In this document: piece by piece, positions 1 through 6,901 of the stretch
How positions within the stretch are numbered: the stretch's first letter is position 1
Layout: each line of letters starts with the position of its first letter
NCBI GenBank assembly: GCA_916050055.1
Contig: CAJZJY010000030.1
Span: 1 to 10,678, forward strand
Origin: an uncultured Streptococcus sp.
Lineage (GTDB): Bacteria; Bacillota; Bacilli; Lactobacillales; Aerococcaceae
Reading direction: 5' to 3'
Length of the DNA: 10,678 bases
Notes under the pieces: model-generated
What the model saw: only the letters and a program-made list of their open reading frames with translations
Database searches by the model: none
What the model was told of the DNA's origin: nothing
Made by a program: the position numbers and the translations under genes

Positions 1-3
1 ATC

Positions 4-1530
4 ATGAAAAAAACGACATTTATTGGATTATTATTGATGTTTGTACTGGTTGCCGTTGGATGTGCGCCAAGTAATTCAAACAGCAAAACACAATCAGGAA
101 AGCTAAAAATTTCAACGACCTTCTTTCCGATTTATGATTTTACAAGAAACATTGTAGGGGATGAAGGGGACGTAACGCTTGTCATCGGTGCTGGAACAGA
201 GCCACATGACTACGAACCTTCTGCAAAAGAAATCGCAAAAATGAGCGAAGCAGATGCGCTTGTTTATGATAGCGAGTATATGGAAACATGGATTCCTGCA
301 GTTCTTAAGACTATCGAATCTGATAGCAAAGTCAAAGCAATCAGCGCAACTAAAGATATGGTACTTCTTCCTGGTGGAGAAGAGGAAGAACACGACCATG
401 ACCACGATGGCGAAGGCCACAGCCATGAATATGATCCACACGTATGGTTATCACCAGAGCGCGCGATTCAAATGGTTCAAAACATTACTAAGCAGCTAGC
501 GGAAGCTTTCCCTGAGCGTAAAGAAGCTTTCGAGAAAAATGCTAAAGCCTACATCGAAAAATTAACAGCGTTGCATAATGACTACACAAATGCATTTAAA
601 GATGCCAAACAAAAGAACTTTGTAACACAACATACTGCGTTCCACTATTTAGCATTGGACTACGGCTTAAACCAAGTGGGAATCACTGGAATTTCACCTG
701 AAGCTGAACCAAGTGCTGCACGTTTAGCAGAATTAACAAAATACGTGAAAGAAAACGACATTAAGATTATTTACTTTGAAGAAAATGCTTCGGAGAAAAT
801 CGCGAAAACGTTAGCGGAAGAAGCAGGCGTTGAGTTAGCCGTTTTAAATCCAATCGAATCTTTAACAAAAGAGGAAATGGATAAAGGCGAAGACTACATT
901 TCAGTAATGCGCGAAAACCTTGAAGCGTTGAAGAAAACAACAGACCAACCAGGAAAAGATATCCAACCAGAACACGCAGAAGACGAGAAGACAGTTTCAA
1001 AAGGCTACTTCGAGGACAGTGCTGTAAAAGACCGCACATTGTCTGATTACGCTGGCGAATGGCAATCGGTATATCCTTACTTAGTAGATGGCACTCTTGA
1101 TCCAGTCTTTGACTACAAAGCAAAACTCGGCAAAAAGATGACAAAAGAAGAGTACAAAGCATACTACACAACAGGATATAAAACAGATATTAAAAATATC
1201 AATATCACGGATACAACAATGGAGTTCCAAAAAGAAGATGGAACAACAGCTAAAGCGGAATACAAATATGTAGGATACAAAATTCTAACTTACAAAAAAG
1301 GAAACCGCGGCGTCCGCTTCTTGTTTGAAGCTGTGAACCCAGTAGAAGGCGCTCCTAAATACGTTCAATTCAGCGATCACAATATCGCTCCAGTAAAAAC
1401 AGGACACTTCCATATCTTTATGGGAAATGAAAGCCAAGAAAAACTATTCGAAGAAATGGACAACTGGCCAACATACTACCCATCAAACTTGACAGGGTTG
1501 GAAATTGCACAAGAGATGGTTGCTCACTAG
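4..1530 (+). CDS. adcA: Zinc ABC transporter substrate-binding lipoprotein AdcA with C-terminal ZinT domain
   Basis: This 508-residue protein captures zinc outside the membrane and passes it to an AdcB/AdcC-type importer, which is not encoded here. A signal peptide with a hydrophobic core at residues 6-19 ends in a lipobox-like AVGC, so Cys20 is the likely lipidated residue. The SBP_bac_9/ZnuA-type domain spans about 33-312. Likely zinc ligands by family position are His68 (EPHDYEP), His146 (DPHVW), His210 (TQHTAFH) and Glu285 (LNPIE). A His/Asp/Glu-rich loop at about 125-142 is typical of zinc rather than manganese binders. A ZinT domain covers about 330-508, with likely ligands His459, His468 and His470 (SDHN, HFHIF). 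The two-domain length matches streptococcal and enterococcal AdcA. The start leaves only three upstream bases, so its ribosome site and any AdcR/Zur operator lie outside the window. The gene stands alone: a structured non-coding region and a terminator follow. Confidence 0.95.
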   Translation: MKKTTFIGLLLMFVLVAVGCAPSNSNSKTQSGKLKISTTFFPIYDFTRNIVGDEGDVTLVIGAGTEPHDYEPSAKEIAKMSEADALVYDSEYMETWIPAVLKTIESDSKVKAISATKDMVLLPGGEEEEHDHDHDGEGHSHEYDPHVWLSPERAIQMVQNITKQLAEAFPERKEAFEKNAKAYIEKLTALHNDYTNAFKDAKQKNFVTQHTAFHYLALDYGLNQVGITGISPEAEPSAARLAELTKYVKENDIKIIYFEENASEKIAKTLAEEAGVELAVLNPIESLTKEEMDKGEDYISVMRENLEALKKTTDQPGKDIQPEHAEDEKTVSKGYFEDSAVKDRTLSDYAGEWQSVYPYLVDGTLDPVFDYKAKLGKKMTKEEYKAYYTTGYKTDIKNINITDTTMEFQKEDGTTAKAEYKYVGYKILTYKKGNRGVRFLFEAVNPVEGAPKYVQFSDHNIAPVKTGHFHIFMGNESQEKLFEEMDNWPTYYPSNLTGLEIAQEMVAH

Positions 1531-1636
1531 GATACGAGACCGAACGCTCAGAAATGGAACGTTGGACTGGAACACCGGAAGGAACGTGCAACGTTCTGCG
1601 GATGTTTCAGGAAACGCACGCCATTTCTGTGAGGTC
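1531..1636 (+). other. Structured, GC-richer region after adcA (candidate structured RNA or interspersed repeat)
   Basis: Between the adcA stop and its terminator lies a segment with base composition unlike its AT-rich surroundings and with nested pairing. GACC (1538-1541) can pair with GGTC (1633-1636), and CAGAAATG (1549-1556) with CATTTCTG (1622-1629). GAACGTTG (1557-1564) can pair with CAACGTTC (1589-1596), and GTTTC (1604-1608) with GAAAC (1611-1615), flanked by TGCG/CGCA. Together these form a compact three-way junction. GGAAC occurs three times at 12-13 base spacing (1556, 1569, 1581). Open frames across it (1505-1702 plus, 1483-1698 minus) lack ribosome sites and recognisable domains. 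If adcA transcription runs to the terminator at 1714, this is its 3' untranslated region. The fold is seen by eye only, and the function is unknown. Confidence 0.4.
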
Positions 1637-1713
1637 GAGTTCAACTCCATAGTATGTGAGACATCGCGGTTAGAAACGCAACCAACCACTCCGAACAAAT
1701 AGATGCAGACACC

Positions 1714-1750
1714 AAAACAGGATTCGATATCGAATCCTGTTTTTGTTTAC
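1714..1750 (+). terminator. Intrinsic terminator of adcA
   Basis: Positions 1714-1743 are a perfect 30-bp palindrome (left arm AAAACAGGATTCGAT), so an RNA hairpin of up to about 13 pairs is possible. The T run and TTTGTTT that follow complete a rho-independent terminator. It is 183 bases past the adcA stop. Because it is fully symmetric with an A run on the left, it could also act on transcripts from the other strand. Confidence 0.8.
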
Positions 1751-1778
1751 TCAAAATTAACTTATAAGTTAATTTTGA
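1751..1778. repeat. AT-rich perfect palindrome
   Basis: Positions 1751-1778 read the same on both strands, with centre ACTTATAAGT. It starts seven bases after the adcA terminator palindrome. Its inner 24 bp (1753-1776) match the core of the hairpin at 9851-9874 except for one symmetric base pair (A-T here, C-G there). It may be a second terminator hairpin, a cruciform-forming spacer or a protein site. There is no gene between it and the regulator promoter about 150 bases downstream. Confidence 0.5.
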
Positions 1779-1811
1779 TTTGTTAAACGATGCAAATTTA
1801 TCATAAAAGAT

Positions 1812-1831
1812 AATTATCATATATGATAATT
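1812..1831. promoter_or_regulatory. 20-bp AT-rich palindrome, possible operator
   Basis: AATTATCATATATGATAATT is a perfect inverted repeat about 95 bases upstream of the -35 box of the regulator gene. Its halves ATTATCA and TGATAAT resemble metal-regulator (Fur-family) half-sites but face the opposite way from the classical Fur box, so no regulator can be named. Chance palindromes are common in sequence this rich in A and T. Confidence 0.25.
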
Positions 1832-1892
1832 TCAGCTTTTTCACGAGGAAAAATAAGCACAAAACCGCACTATCATGCAGAAAAATAAACTT

Positions 1893-1914
1893 TCAAAAAA
1901 GTCCGATTTTTTGA
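1893..1914 (+). other. AT-rich hairpin just upstream of the pot promoter
   Basis: TCAAAAAA (1893-1900) and TTTTTTGA (1907-1914) form an eight-pair stem around the loop GTCCGA, ten bases before the -35 box. A or T runs next to a promoter can act as an UP element or intrinsic bend. As a terminator it would be weak because the stem is nearly all A-T. Confidence 0.3.
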
Positions 1915-1924
1915 GGTTATTTTG

Positions 1925-1952
1925 TTGACTATTACTAAACTTAATGTATAAT
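1925..1952 (+). promoter_or_regulatory. Sigma-A promoter of the regulator-potABCD unit
   Basis: The -35 box TTGACT (1925-1930) and a perfect -10 box TATAAT (1947-1952) are separated by 16 bases. Transcription should begin near 1958-1960, giving a leader of about 35 nt before the ATG at 1995. No other promoter is evident in the 22 bases between the regulator and potA, so this promoter probably drives all five genes. Confidence 0.8.
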
Positions 1953-1981
1953 GGTCTTTGTGTTAGTAAACAATTAGTTTA
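1932..1981. promoter_or_regulatory. Candidate operator: repeated TTA(C/G)TAAAC around the promoter
   Basis: TTACTAAAC (1932-1940) lies between the -35 and -10 boxes. A near copy, TTAGTAAAC (1963-1971), lies just after the expected transcription start, 31 bp away, about three helical turns on the same DNA face. The second copy is also part of an inverted repeat, TAAAC (1967-1971) and GTTTA (1977-1981). Placement over the promoter fits autorepression by the XRE/cupin protein encoded immediately downstream, but binding is inference. Confidence 0.4.
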
Positions 1982-1994
1982 AAAGGAGAAGACA

Positions 1995-2537
1995 ATGGAA
2001 ATCGGTCATCAATTGCGTGCCCTCCGTATTCAAAAGGGTTTAACGCAAGAAGAGTTAGCAGAGAGAACAGATTTGTCAAAGGGATATATCTCGCAATTAG
2101 AGAATGATTTGAGCTCGCCATCAATGGATACGTTCTTTGATATTCTTGAAGTGTTGGGATGCCCTGCAGCGGACTTTTTCGATGAGGGGCCAGAAGAGGC
2201 GCTCACGATTTACCGCGAAGAGGATATGACGATGATGGAAGACTCCAAGCACCAAACGACGGTCACGTGGCTCAATCCAGACTCGAACGAGCATGAGATG
2301 GAACCCGTAATTCTAGAGTTTGCCGTTGGGGGAGCGTACAAGACGTTCCAACCGTCACTTGCGGAAACATTTGGGTATGTGCTCGAAGGTTCTATTCAGG
2401 TCAAAGTCGGTAAACAAGTTGAAGTAGTTTCCAAAGGAGAGTCCTTCTATTTTGAGGCGAAAGCCAAACACCAAATTAGCAACGCCGGTAAGACAACATC
2501 GAAAGTTTTAGTCGTGGCGACAGATTCATATTTATAA
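1995..2537 (+). CDS. XRE-family regulator with C-terminal cupin domain (PuuR-like), probable polyamine-responsive regulator
   Basis: This is a 180-residue cytoplasmic DNA-binding regulator. Residues 5-60 form an HTH_XRE domain, with the motif around TQEELAERTDLSKGYISQLE (17-36). Residues 105-176 form a small cupin barrel (LEFAVGGAYKTF, FGYVLEGSIQVKVG, GESFYFEAKAKHQISN) likely to bind a small effector. The architecture and length match PuuR/HipB-type regulators that control polyamine or amino-acid genes. The ATG follows a good AAAGGAG site with six to seven bases of spacing. It is the first gene of the unit, 22 bases before potA, which strongly suggests that it controls polyamine import. It probably also controls itself through sites over its promoter. 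The exact ligand is not evident. Confidence 0.88.
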   Translation: MEIGHQLRALRIQKGLTQEELAERTDLSKGYISQLENDLSSPSMDTFFDILEVLGCPAADFFDEGPEEALTIYREEDMTMMEDSKHQTTVTWLNPDSNEHEMEPVILEFAVGGAYKTFQPSLAETFGYVLEGSIQVKVGKQVEVVSKGESFYFEAKAKHQISNAGKTTSKVLVVATDSYL

Positions 2538-2548
2538 TTAAGAAAGTT

Positions 2549-2553
2549 AGGTG
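2549..2553 (+). promoter_or_regulatory. Ribosome binding site deciding the potA start
   Basis: AGGTG lies six bases before the ATG at 2560. An in-frame GTG at 2551 is part of this ribosome site itself, which argues that translation begins at 2560 and not at the GTG. Confidence 0.6.
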
Positions 2554-2559
2554 CTAGCA

Positions 2560-3666
2560 ATGTCAAACAACACAATTATCTCATTTGAGAATGTGAACAA
2601 ATTTTATGAGGACACTCATGTATTAAAAAATATTAACTTCGAAATCGAAAAAGGAAAATTCTATACATTACTAGGGCCTTCGGGATGCGGTAAAACAACA
2701 ATCTTGCGTATCATTGCTGGATTTACAGATGTATCAAACGGAAAAGTGACTTTAAACGGGGCAGACGTTACTAACCTTCCACCGAACAAACGTAAAGTGA
2801 ACACTGTTTTCCAAGACTACGCATTATTCCCACATATGAACGTATTCGAAAATATCGCGTTTGGATTACGCTTAAAGAAAACTCCAGAAAACATCATTAA
2901 AGAAAAAGTGGCAGACGCTTTAAAAATGGTGCAATTATCAGGCTACGAAAACCGTGAAATCTCACAAATGTCTGGTGGACAACAACAACGTGTGGCCATC
3001 GCCCGCGCGCTTGTCAATGAACCAGAAGTGCTATTACTTGATGAACCATTGTCAGCATTAGACTTAAAACTTCGTACAGACATGCAATACGAACTTCGTG
3101 AATTGCAACAACGTTTAGGAATCACATTTATCTTCGTAACGCATGACCAAGAAGAAGCGTTGGCGATGAGTGATGAAATCTTCGTTATGAGTAAAGGAGA
3201 AATCGTTCAATCAGGAACACCAGTAGATATTTACGATGAGCCAATCAACCGTTTCGTTGCGGACTTTATCGGTGAAAGTAATATCGTTGACGGGGTTATG
3301 AAGGAAGACTACCTTGTAGAATTCGTTGGTAAAGAGTTCGAGTGTGCCGATGCCGGAATGCGTCCAAATGAAAAAGTTGAAATCGTGATTCGTCCAGAAG
3401 ACTTATCGTTAACATCTATCGACAAAGGAAAATTAACGGTTGAAGTGGACACTCAATTATTCCGCGGAGTTCACTACGAAATCATCTGTTATGACGAAAA
3501 TGGCAACGAATGGATGATTCACTCAACTCGTAAAGCAGAAGTTGGATCAAAAGTGGGCTTATACTTCGAACCACATGACATCCACGTAATGCGTTTTGGA
3601 GAAAGTGAAGAAGACTTCGACGCTCGTTTAGAAAGCTACGAAGACGAGGTAGAAGAAAATGACTAA
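2560..3666 (+). CDS. potA: Spermidine/putrescine ABC transporter ATP-binding protein PotA
   Basis: This 368-residue ATPase powers the PotABCD polyamine importer on the cytoplasmic face. Visible motifs, numbered from the ATG at 2560, are Walker A GPSGCGKT (39-46), Q-loop Gln85 (VFQDYALFP), signature MSGGQQQR (137-144), Walker B VLLLDEP (157-163), D-loop SALD and switch His195 (FVTHDQEEA). Residues from about 240 to the end form the TOBE/OB regulatory domain of the CUT1/MOI class, followed by an acidic tail. The N-terminus [12 protein letters not shown] is typical of PotA. An in-frame GTG at 2551 would add three residues but overlaps the ribosome site. The 3' end overlaps potB by 8 bases, indicating translational coupling. 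Confidence 0.96.
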   Translation: MSNNTIISFENVNKFYEDTHVLKNINFEIEKGKFYTLLGPSGCGKTTILRIIAGFTDVSNGKVTLNGADVTNLPPNKRKVNTVFQDYALFPHMNVFENIAFGLRLKKTPENIIKEKVADALKMVQLSGYENREISQMSGGQQQRVAIARALVNEPEVLLLDEPLSALDLKLRTDMQYELRELQQRLGITFIFVTHDQEEALAMSDEIFVMSKGEIVQSGTPVDIYDEPINRFVADFIGESNIVDGVMKEDYLVEFVGKEFECADAGMRPNEKVEIVIRPEDLSLTSIDKGKLTVEVDTQLFRGVHYEIICYDENGNEWMIHSTRKAEVGSKVGLYFEPHDIHVMRFGESEEDFDARLESYEDEVEEND

Positions 3667-4471
3667 ACAATCTCGTTTCTTATTTTCCATTCCATACTTT
3701 ATCTGGTTGTTATTATTCGTAGTAACGCCACTTGGAATGATTTTCTATAAATCATTCTTCGACATCAATGGTCAAGTAACGCTTGGAAACTATACAAACT
3801 ATTTCGCGTCAGGAAACTACTTAGAAATGACATTCAACTCAGTGTGGTATGCCTTTCTAGTAACACTCGTAACGCTACTCGTGAGTTATCCAACAGCACT
3901 TTTCCTAAGTCGTACAAAGCATAAACAATTATGGCTTTTATTAATTATCTTACCGACATGGGTAAACTTACTATTAAAAGCCTACGCATTTATCGGAATC
4001 TTTAGCCAAACAGGAACAGTGAACAGCTTCCTTTCATTATTTGGATTGGCGCCACAAGAATTCCTATTTACTGACTTCAGTTTCTTAACGGTAGCAGCGT
4101 ATATCGAATTGCCATTTATGATTTTGCCAATCTTCAACTCTATCGAAGAGTTGCCAGGTTCACTTATTGCGGCAAGCCGCGACCTTGGGGCAACAAAATG
4201 GGATACGTTTAGACGTGTCATCGTTCCATTATCGATGAACGGGGTGCGCAGTGGAGTACAAGCCGTATTTATTCCATCGCTCTCACTCTTCATGTTGACT
4301 CGTTTAATTGGAGGAAACCGCGTGATTACACTTGGTACAGCCGTTGAGCAACATTTCTTAGTAACGCAAAACTGGGGAATGGGTTCTACAATCGGGGTTG
4401 TATTGATTGTAGCGATGATTATTTTAATGTTTATTACAAGAGACCGTAGAAAAGGAGGCGTATCAGAATGA
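3659..4471 (+). CDS. potB: Spermidine/putrescine ABC transporter permease PotB
   Basis: This 270-residue inner-membrane permease forms one half of the polyamine channel with PotC. About six hydrophobic segments are visible, including 9-30, 62-84, 90-115, 141-160, 200-216 and 242-260. The cytoplasmic EAA loop that contacts PotA lies at about 163-192 ([20 protein letters not shown]). The start sits inside the end of potA (8-base overlap), with GAGGT eight bases upstream. The last four bases overlap potC. The N-terminus is basic and cytoplasmic, as expected for BPD_transp_1 permeases of this group. Confidence 0.95.
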   Translation: MTKQSRFLFSIPYFIWLLLFVVTPLGMIFYKSFFDINGQVTLGNYTNYFASGNYLEMTFNSVWYAFLVTLVTLLVSYPTALFLSRTKHKQLWLLLIILPTWVNLLLKAYAFIGIFSQTGTVNSFLSLFGLAPQEFLFTDFSFLTVAAYIELPFMILPIFNSIEELPGSLIAASRDLGATKWDTFRRVIVPLSMNGVRSGVQAVFIPSLSLFMLTRLIGGNRVITLGTAVEQHFLVTQNWGMGSTIGVVLIVAMIILMFITRDRRKGGVSE

Positions 4472-5304
4472 AATTAGAAAATAATAGTAAGTGGAGTAAT
4501 TTTTACTTAGTGTTTGTATTTGTAGTCTTATATGCGCCTATTTTCTACTTGATTTTTTACTCATTTAACAGTGCTGGTAGCATGAACGGATTCGAGAGTT
4601 TCACACTTGACCACTATAAAGCCGTTCTTGCAGACACACGTTTAATCGGAATTGTGCTCGATACATTAATTCTTGCACTCTTATCTTCTTTAATCGCGAC
4701 AGTGATTGGAACACTTGGAGCTATCATGATTCATTACATCCGTTCAAACCGTCGCAAACAAGTATTATTAGGCTTTAACAATATTTTGATGGTATCGCCA
4801 GACGTTATCATCGGTGCCAGCCTTTTAATTCTCTTTACAGTGGTTGGATTCAAACTCGGCTTTATGTCGGTATTACTTGCGCACATCGCGTTTAACATTC
4901 CAATCGTTGTACTAATGGTTTTACCAAAATTATCAGAAATGAATCCATCGATGATTACAGCGGCTCGTGACTTAGGAGCAACAAGCTCACAAGTATTAAC
5001 ACGCATCGTTTTACCAGCGATTACACCAGGAATTCTCAGTGGATTCTTTATGGCATTTACGTATTCATTAGATGACTTCGCCGTGACATTCTTCGTAACA
5101 GGAAATGGATTCTCAACGATTGCCGTTGAAATCTACTCACGTGCGCGCCAAGGAATCAGCTTAGAAATCAATGCCTTAAGTACATTGATGTTCCTATTCT
5201 CATTATCACTCGTGATTGGATATTACTTCATTCAAAAATTCCAACAAAAACGATTGAATGGGAAGGCTTCAGAGAGTGACCTATTGAAAGGAGTCACACT
5301 ATGA
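4468..5304 (+). CDS. potC: Spermidine/putrescine ABC transporter permease PotC
   Basis: This 278-residue protein is the second permease of the polyamine importer. Six hydrophobic segments are visible, among them 11-31, 61-90, 103-127, 131-153, 186-204 and 236-253. The EAA loop is at about 157-184 (NPSMITAARDLGATSSQVLT), and the SLDDF segment at 200-204 is typical of PotC. The start overlaps the potB stop as ATGA and is preceded by a perfect AGGAGG nine bases upstream. The stop overlaps potD by four bases. Tight coupling to potB and potD suggests balanced production of the complex. Confidence 0.95.
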   Translation: MKLENNSKWSNFYLVFVFVVLYAPIFYLIFYSFNSAGSMNGFESFTLDHYKAVLADTRLIGIVLDTLILALLSSLIATVIGTLGAIMIHYIRSNRRKQVLLGFNNILMVSPDVIIGASLLILFTVVGFKLGFMSVLLAHIAFNIPIVVLMVLPKLSEMNPSMITAARDLGATSSQVLTRIVLPAITPGILSGFFMAFTYSLDDFAVTFFVTGNGFSTIAVEIYSRARQGISLEINALSTLMFLFSLSLVIGYYFIQKFQQKRLNGKASESDLLKGVTL

Positions 5305-6371
5305 AGCGACTAACGATGTTAATCGGGACGATCATAGTATCTTGCCTAGTGTTGTTTGGAATCCGTAAGAATTTTGAAACAGCAGCGGCAGGAGACCCTC
5401 AAACAATTATCGTATATAACTGGGGAGACTATATCGACCCAGAACTTATTACACAATTTGAACAAGAAACAGGTTATAAAGTCATTTATGAAACGTTCGA
5501 TTCAAACGAAGCCATGCTGACAAAAATTAAGCAAGGTGGAACGAACTACGATATTGCCATCCCTAGTGAGTACACCATTCATAAAATGGTCGAAGAAAAC
5601 TTACTTGAAAAATTAGATTATTCAAAAATCAAAGGGATGGAACATATCGACCCACGTTTCTTACATCAATCCTTTGACCCTGATAATTCATACAGCATTC
5701 CTTATTTCTGGGGAACGCTAGGAATTGTTTATAATAAGAAAGTTTATCCAGAAGGAACGATTAGCGAGTGGCGCGATTTATGGAATGCGGATTTAAAAGA
5801 TTCCATTCTATTTATTGACGGAGCTCGTGAAATGATGGGGATTGCTTTACAAACACAAGGCCATTCTCTTAATGAAAAAGACGAAGCCATTGTTAAAGAA
5901 GCTGGTAAATTCTTGAAGACATTGATGCCAAACGCAAAAGCGATTATCGCTGATGAAATGAAGACATATATGATTCAAGGAGAGGCCAACGTAGCCGTCA
6001 CTTTCTCAGGGGAAGCTTCTAAAATGTTGAGTGAGAATGAAGATTTAGCCTATGTGGTTCCAAGCAAAGGAACGAACTTATGGTTTGATAATATCGTCAT
6101 TCCAAAAACGGTTGGTAACAAGGAAGGCGCGTATGCGTTTATCAATTTTATGTTGCGTCCGGAAATCGCAGCGAAGAATGCTCAGTATGTTGGTTATGCA
6201 ACGCCAAACAAGGATGCGATAGCGCTCTTACCAGAAGACATTACTTCGGATGAGAGCTTCTATCCGAGTGAGGAAGCGATGGAAAAAATGGAGGTTTACG
6301 AGAATTTAGGAACCGACCTATTATCGCTTTACAACGACCTCTTTTTAGAAGCCAAGATTTTTAGAAACTAG
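5301..6371 (+). CDS. potD: Spermidine/putrescine-binding protein PotD
   Basis: This 356-residue extracellular receptor captures spermidine and putrescine and presents them to PotBC. The polyamine-binding fold starts near residue 34 (TIIVYNWGDYIDPELITQFE). Residues consistent with the family's ligand site are Trp41, Tyr44, Ser89-Glu90, Trp137, Glu177, Trp261 and Asp263 (NLWFDN). A basic start and one hydrophobic segment (4-21) serve for export. Cys15 sits in a lipobox-like IVSC, but hydrophobic residues continue after it, so an uncleaved N-terminal membrane anchor is at least as likely as lipidation. The start is preceded by AAAGGAG and overlaps potC by four bases. It is the last gene of the unit, and a terminator follows directly. 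Confidence 0.95.
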   Translation: MKRLTMLIGTIIVSCLVLFGIRKNFETAAAGDPQTIIVYNWGDYIDPELITQFEQETGYKVIYETFDSNEAMLTKIKQGGTNYDIAIPSEYTIHKMVEENLLEKLDYSKIKGMEHIDPRFLHQSFDPDNSYSIPYFWGTLGIVYNKKVYPEGTISEWRDLWNADLKDSILFIDGAREMMGIALQTQGHSLNEKDEAIVKEAGKFLKTLMPNAKAIIADEMKTYMIQGEANVAVTFSGEASKMLSENEDLAYVVPSKGTNLWFDNIVIPKTVGNKEGAYAFINFMLRPEIAAKNAQYVGYATPNKDAIALLPEDITSDESFYPSEEAMEKMEVYENLGTDLLSLYNDLFLEAKIFRN

Positions 6372-6372
6372 G

Positions 6373-6402
6373 AAAAGTTGAGACACGCTCTCGGCTTTTT
6401 TT
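6373..6402 (+). terminator. Terminator of the pot operon
   Basis: AAAGTTGAGA and TCTCGGCTTT pair as RNA through a ten-pair stem with two G-U wobbles around a short loop near 6384-6388. The stem runs straight into a run of seven Ts. It begins one base after the potD stop. Confidence 0.8.
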
Positions 6403-6405
6403 GTG

Positions 6406-6733
6406 CAAAAAAATGAATAAAGGAACTTCGTTCCTTTGAAATTCGGATGCAGAGAAAAAAGTTTAGAACATCAAATTAAGTATAAAAACTACGAACTCTC
6501 CTCGGATATCTTCATGATAGTGATAATAGCTGTACCGTGTTGAGCCTGTCGTCTCAACTACTATCGAGCCTCAAAGTGACTCTAGGAAATAAATTTCCAG
6601 AGTCACTAATTCGCATCGATTACACTCGCTATTATTACTATCATAGAATCCGGGGAGTTCTCCGTTTTTATAGATGTATTGATGTGTTAATTATTTCGAG
6701 AGGCCGAATTTCAAAGCAACGAAGATTTTTTTG
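6406..6733. repeat. About 330-bp imperfect inverted-repeat element (MITE-like or large structured RNA)
   Basis: Both ends match in inverted orientation at several nested levels. The matched pairs are 6406-6414 with 6725-6733 (exact), 6426-6446 with 6704-6724 (20 of 21), 6468-6474 with 6679-6685 (exact), 6481-6489 with 6664-6672 (exact), 6493-6498 with 6655-6660 (exact), and 6514-6530 with 6628-6644 (16 of 17, the exception being a G-U wobble in plus-strand RNA). Inside lie two further hairpins: 6540-6557 (TTGAG/CTCAA) and 6575-6607 (AGTGACTCT.. / ..AGAGTCACT). A small hairpin at 6419-6437 sits in the left arm. No transposase and no credible gene lie within. It fills the space between the terminators of two convergent genes, a usual site for small non-autonomous elements. 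No clear target duplication is visible. Confidence 0.6.
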
Positions 6734-6864
6734 AAAAAAGGAGAGTGTGCGGACTTTTAGGGTTCTGCTTCTGAAAAGAGGTGTTGGAAAGAGGAATAGG
6801 TCTTAGGGACAGCTAGGGAAACAGGGAGAGTGCTGAGACGGGTGCTAGGAGGATGATTGTGCTA
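6734..6864. other. Purine-rich spacer without a recognisable gene
   Basis: This stretch between the inverted-repeat element and the DUF1846 terminator is rich in G and A on the plus strand (many AGGG, GGAG and GAGA runs). I see no ribosome site with a following frame, no tRNA-like fold and no repeat beyond weak local pairing such as CTTTT/AAAAG near 6753-6779. Confidence 0.5.
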
Positions 6865-6897
6865 ATAAAAAAGCCCTCGTCCGATTGGAGAGGGCTT
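6865..6897 (-). terminator. Terminator of the DUF1846 gene
   Basis: Read on the minus strand, AAGCCCTC (6897-6890) and GAGGGCTT (6878-6871) form a perfect eight-pair GC-rich stem, followed by a T run. It begins five bases after the stop codon of the minus-strand gene ending at 6902. Confidence 0.88.
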
Positions 6898-6901
6898 GGG
6901 G

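Noticed and set aside
767..1171. 134-codon antisense frame within adcA
   Set aside because: It is the shadow of the well-supported adcA coding sequence and has a Leu/Ser/Arg-rich product without domain features.
1556..1585. Short CRISPR-like or tandem repeat (three GGAAC copies)
   Set aside because: The repeated unit is only five bases and the spacing is short and uneven, so it is explained by the hairpin arms.
1538..1660. Possible tRNA, because the arms look cloverleaf-like and GAGTTCAACTC recalls a T arm
   Set aside because: The T-arm-like piece has a three- to five-pair stem without a seven-base loop. There is no acceptor stem of seven pairs, no standard D arm and no anticodon arm of normal size.
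1505..1702. Plus-strand frame of 65 codons overlapping the adcA end and the structured region
   Set aside because: It begins inside adcA, has no ribosome site, and its composition reflects the structured non-coding DNA. The antisense frame at 1483-1698 is rejected for the same reasons.
1813..1830. Canonical Fur or PerR box
   Set aside because: The half-sites ATTATCA and TGATAAT are in the reverse order compared with the classical TGATAAT-N-ATTATCA arrangement, and the PerR consensus does not fit.
6406..6733. Insertion sequence with transposase
   Set aside because: No frame inside resembles a transposase and the length is far too short. Only a non-autonomous element or a structured RNA remains possible.
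6537..6734. Plus-strand frame of 65 codons inside the inverted-repeat element
   Set aside because: It has no ribosome site, a low-complexity product (YYYYH) and lies fully within paired arms, so it is best explained as chance.
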